DNA of 42,553 bases from JAQWQB01 sp047636995 (GTDB lineage Bacteria > Bacteroidota > Bacteroidia > Flavobacteriales_D > Sanyastnellaceae), in contig JBLIGQ010000020.1 of NCBI GenBank assembly GCA_047636995.1, positions 1-42,553 on the forward strand, given 5' to 3'. The position numbers were made by a program, and so were the translations under genes. How positions within the stretch are numbered: the stretch's first letter is position 1; each line of letters starts with the position of its first letter. Shown here piece after piece: positions 39,595 through 42,553 of this stretch. The notes beneath the pieces are model-generated. The model was given only the letters and a program-made list of their open reading frames with translations. It searched no databases and had not been told where the DNA came from.

Positions 39595-42429
39595 ATGAAG
39601 AAAATCTATGCGATTGCTGCAGTACTTCTTTTTACTCCAGCATTAATGAATTCCCAGTCATTCTCCAATAGTGATGAAATGCTGCCTGGAACCTACAACA
39701 GCGGAGGCTGTGTTGGGGTAAACGACATGAATCAAGATGGCATCGACGACATCGTTTTGTTAGACGACGCCAATCATCTCCGAATTCTTTATGGATCTGG
39801 TGAGGGATTTGACGAAGTTGATTATGGAACTGTTTCTGGAAATAGCCAATGGGGTTTCTCCATTGGTGACATGAGCAATGACGGACACAATGATGTGATT
39901 TCTGGTGGAGCCTATGATGGCGTTCATTATGTAGAAATTACATCTCCTGGAGTGTTCGAATCAAGTGGTTTGCCAAACGGAAGCATGTTCATGCAGGCTT
40001 GTAACATAGCTGACATTAACAATGACGGTTGGCTTGACTTCTTTGGTTGTCATGATGACGCTACTTCTAGAATGTGGCGAAATGATGGTGCTGGTGGAAT
40101 GGTTACAGATGCTGCGCTAATCAACTTGGAAGATTACGCACTAACGGACTATCCTGGAAATGATCACAGTGGTAATTACGGAACCGTATGGTCTGATGTT
40201 GATGATGATGGTGACATTGATTTGTTGATTGCAAAATGCCGTCAATTTATCTCTGACCCCCAAGATCCTCGTCGCGTCAATCAACTTTGGATCAATGATG
40301 GGAATAACAACTACACTGAAGATGCACTCGATCGTGGATTGGTTTTCTATGAGCAATCATGGACTGCTGACATGGCTGATTACAACAATGATGGTTACAT
40401 GGATGCTTTGATTACAAATCACAGTACCAACCTCATGCTTCTTGAGAATGATGGAACAGGAAACTTTACAGACGTAACTGCTGCTGTAGGATTGATGGAA
40501 GAAGCTTTTTTCCTTCAAGCAAAAATGGAAGACCTTAACAACGATGGTTGGGTAGATTTAATCTATTCAGGTGGAGAGCATAAGGTTTACATGAACAATG
40601 GAGACGGAACATTCTCTGAAGAAGTGAATCTTCTTCCGAATGGCGATACCATGCACAGTTTTGCACTTGGTGATTTCGACAAGGATGGAAGCATTGATGT
40701 GTATGCAAGTTACGGTAACATCTATGTAGACTCAGACAACGGCAATCCTGATCGCCTTTGGATGAATGATGGAAATGAGAATAACTGGATTGGATTCGAA
40801 CTTGAAGGGATTATTTCAAACCAAAATGCAATTGGAGCGAAAGTGAAGATCTACGGAGATTTCGGTGTTCAGGTGCGTGAAGTACGTGCAGGTGAGAGTT
40901 ACGGGATTGTAAATACATTCGCACTTCACTTTGGAGTTGGTTCTCTTGAAGAAATTGATTCTGTAGTCATCAATTGGCCAAGTGGATTTGAGACAGTCAT
41001 TGACGATCCAACTTTGAACGTATACAACTATGTGATTGAAGCTGAATGTCAAATTGACCCAGTTACAATTGCTGCGAATGGAGGAACTACAATTTGTCCA
41101 GGTGAAACTGTAACTATTGAAGCGCCAGAAGGCTATACATACAGCTGGAATAATGGTGAAGAGACGCAATCAATTGTTGTAACGCAGCAAGGAAACTACA
41201 GTGTTACTGTTTTTGACGAAGGAAACTGCGCTGGTGGATCTAACAATGTTGTAGTAACAGTTGTTGAACCAAATATTCCTACAATCTCTGTTAATGGCGA
41301 TTTAGAATTCTGCTCTGGTGGTTCAGTTGAACTGATTGCTTCTGATGCTGCTGAGTATGATTGGTCAACAGGAGATGATGTCCAAGCTATTACTGTAACA
41401 GAATCAACAGTTGTGACGGTATCTACAATTGATGTTTGCGCATCAGCATTGAGTTCAGAAGAGGTAACAATTACGGTTTATCCTGCACCCTCTGCTCCTG
41501 TGGTAGAGAATGTAACGATCAACGAGCCAGGAACGGCTGACTTAACGGGATCAGGAACTGCTTTACACTGGTATGACGCGGAAGATGCTACTGATCCTTT
41601 GTATGTAGGCGATACGTTTACAACTCCAAGTTTAGAAATAACCTCTGAGTTTTGGGTTGAAGACGTTCTAACAAACGGAGGTGAACAAGCAGAAGGTGGA
41701 CGTCTAGACAATTCTGGAGATGGTGAGTTCTTCAACAATGAAGGACGTTACCAGATTTTTGATGCGAATGAGGACATGATGCTTCTAAGCATTCGTACTT
41801 ACGCTGATGAAGAAGGAGACAGAGTATTTGCTGTCTTGAATAGCAACGGTGAAACATTGGCATCGGGAACCTTCAATGTTCCTTCAGGTGAGTCTGTTGT
41901 TGAGCTTGATTTCTTTGTCCCTGCCGGTGAAAATCACTCATTGCGTTGTACTTCTGCTAATCCAGGACTATATAGAAATGGACCTCCAGCTGAAATGAAT
42001 TACCCTTATGAGATTGGTGATTTGGCAACAATTACTTCTAGCTCTGTAACAGGTGACAATGCAACTGCATATTACTACTTCTTCTATGACTGGGTTGTTT
42101 CAACTCCAATGACACAATGTGTTTCTGAAAGAGTCTTGGTAACAGTAACGCTAGTAGGCGTTGAAGAAATTGAAGCGTTGACTTCGTTCTCTGTATATCC
42201 TAACCCTGCTAGCGCATTAGTTCAAATTGACTATGCTCTAATTGGACAAAGCAATGTTTCAATGGAACTCGTTGATTTGACCGGACGTGTAATCATGTCT
42301 GAGCGACTTACAGCTGTGTCAGGTGAGAACCGTCATGTATTTGATGTTAGTAACCTTTCAACAGGCCTGTATCAATTAAGCCTTGTGGTTGACGGACAAC
42401 GAGCAACGTACAAGTTGTTAGTTGACTAA
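39595..42429 (+). CDS. FG-GAP/UnbV (ASPIC) surface protein with type A T9SS sorting domain
   Basis: The 944-residue protein has a signal peptide (MKKIYAIAAVLLFTPALMNSQ; about 20 residues). Seven calcium-binding FG-GAP/VCBS repeats follow, each with a D-x-x-x-D-G-x-x-D motif (DMNQDGIDD, DMSNDGHND, DINNDGWLD, DVDDDGDID, DYNNDGYMD, DLNNDGWVD, DFDKDGSID), forming a beta-propeller. Next is a UnbV/ASPIC segment (NAIGAKVKIYG, VREVRAGESYG, LHFGVG, VVINWPSG). Then come two Ig-like repeats (YSWNNGEETQSIVV; YDWSTGDDVQAITV), a beta-rich region, and the T9SS type A tail (SVYPNPAS, DLTGRV, LSTGLYQLSLV). It should be secreted and anchored at the surface, likely an adhesin or carbohydrate/protein-binding factor. 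Confidence 0.9.
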   Translation: MKKIYAIAAVLLFTPALMNSQSFSNSDEMLPGTYNSGGCVGVNDMNQDGIDDIVLLDDANHLRILYGSGEGFDEVDYGTVSGNSQWGFSIGDMSNDGHNDVISGGAYDGVHYVEITSPGVFESSGLPNGSMFMQACNIADINNDGWLDFFGCHDDATSRMWRNDGAGGMVTDAALINLEDYALTDYPGNDHSGNYGTVWSDVDDDGDIDLLIAKCRQFISDPQDPRRVNQLWINDGNNNYTEDALDRGLVFYEQSWTADMADYNNDGYMDALITNHSTNLMLLENDGTGNFTDVTAAVGLMEEAFFLQAKMEDLNNDGWVDLIYSGGEHKVYMNNGDGTFSEEVNLLPNGDTMHSFALGDFDKDGSIDVYASYGNIYVDSDNGNPDRLWMNDGNENNWIGFELEGIISNQNAIGAKVKIYGDFGVQVREVRAGESYGIVNTFALHFGVGSLEEIDSVVINWPSGFETVIDDPTLNVYNYVIEAECQIDPVTIAANGGTTICPGETVTIEAPEGYTYSWNNGEETQSIVVTQQGNYSVTVFDEGNCAGGSNNVVVTVVEPNIPTISVNGDLEFCSGGSVELIASDAAEYDWSTGDDVQAITVTESTVVTVSTIDVCASALSSEEVTITVYPAPSAPVVENVTINEPGTADLTGSGTALHWYDAEDATDPLYVGDTFTTPSLEITSEFWVEDVLTNGGEQAEGGRLDNSGDGEFFNNEGRYQIFDANEDMMLLSIRTYADEEGDRVFAVLNSNGETLASGTFNVPSGESVVELDFFVPAGENHSLRCTSANPGLYRNGPPAEMNYPYEIGDLATITSSSVTGDNATAYYYFFYDWVVSTPMTQCVSERVLVTVTLVGVEEIEALTSFSVYPNPASALVQIDYALIGQSNVSMELVDLTGRVIMSERLTAVSGENRHVFDVSNLSTGLYQLSLVVDGQRATYKLLVD

Positions 42430-42452
42430 ACAGTTAAACAAATCCTTTTTGA

Positions 42453-42484
42453 AAGGGGCTTTCCAATTGGAAAGCCCCTTTTTT
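42453..42484 (+). terminator. Strong intrinsic terminator
   Basis: AAGGGGCTTTCC (42453-42464) pairs with GGAAAGCCCCTT (42469-42480) around AATT, followed by more T. It ends the FG-GAP protein transcript 24 bases after its stop. Confidence 0.9.
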
Positions 42485-42532
42485 ATTTCTCTTGGTAGTA
42501 CAAAGCTTAAGTAGCCTCTTGTACTTGTTTGC

Positions 42533-42553
42533 ATTGATTGATTGATTGATTGA
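42533..42553. repeat. ATTG tetranucleotide tandem repeat at the window edge
   Basis: ATTG is repeated five times and a further A ends the window, so the tract continues beyond it and its full length is unknown. Confidence 0.85.

Noticed and set aside
41478..41738. Open frame of 86 codons antisense to the FG-GAP surface gene
   Set aside because: Shadow of the strongly supported plus-strand gene; low-complexity Ser/Pro composition.

Overview
The window looks like a piece of chromosome from a member of the Bacteroidota, most likely a marine or aquatic flavobacterium-like lineage (Flavobacteriales; the family is my guess). Evidence: two secreted proteins end in the gliding-motility-associated (type B) type IX secretion signal and a third ends in a type A 'YPNP' signal. 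There are GldI-like FKBP lipoproteins, a PUR/DUF3276 protein, DUF5683, DUF5723 and DUF6702 proteins, a WbqC-like protein, an S9 dipeptidyl peptidase of the Bacteroidota type, and an Nth without its Fe-S cysteines. Several genes are preceded by the Bacteroidota -7 promoter element TAnnTTTG. Nearly all genes are ordinary core genes in tight operons. No IS element, prophage, CRISPR array, rRNA or tRNA was recognised.

Layout. 1-615: a toxin-antitoxin pair. 640-2861 (minus): DUF6702 protein, endonuclease III, ATP-grasp protein. 2931-5376 (plus): nrnA followed with almost no gaps by two FKBP-type isomerase lipoproteins, then a membrane-anchored monohaem cytochrome (5431) and a DUF5723 outer-membrane protein (6034). 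7454-9696: LMW phosphatase, a tiny basic lipoprotein and dnaA, with the longest gene-free stretch (9697-10071) between dnaA and a thioesterase. 10579-17247 (minus): a small secreted protein, then a compact five-gene operon transcribed S9 peptidase, glycosyltransferase, gcvT, comB, S1/P1-like nuclease. 17341: a solitary RelE/ParE-type toxin and a palindrome. 17739-23581 (minus): a seven-gene operon, MBL-fold hydrolase, parA, parB, DUF5683, dapB, lepB, wbqC-like, which ties chromosome segregation to lysine/peptidoglycan synthesis and secretion. 23740-29256: FMN reductase, PUR protein, a large PKD-domain surface protein, a DEAD-box helicase and a small unknown gene. 29470-31106 (minus): ECF sigma factor, membrane anti-sigma-like protein and a Spy/CpxP-like periplasmic protein. 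31175-32917: a second type-B secreted protein. 33017-36330 (minus): mtaB, lgt, suhB. 36534-39499 (plus): an FAD/NAD(P)H oxidoreductase translationally coupled to a membrane polyferredoxin. 39595-42429: an FG-GAP/UnbV surface protein with a type-A T9SS tail and a strong terminator. The window ends inside a tetranucleotide repeat.

Together the genes cover envelope biogenesis (Lgt, LepB, DapB, FKBP foldases, T9SS cargo), replication and segregation (DnaA, ParAB), RNA metabolism (NrnA, MtaB, DEAD helicase, PUR) and envelope-stress signalling (ECF operon). The best candidate for an under-described system is the oxidoreductase/polyferredoxin pair at 36534-39499. Other points worth a look are the near-leaderless promoters, the three-repeat anti-sigma-like protein, the Nth without an Fe-S cluster, the orphan toxin with its neighbouring palindrome, and the coding-like remnant at 29253-29366.
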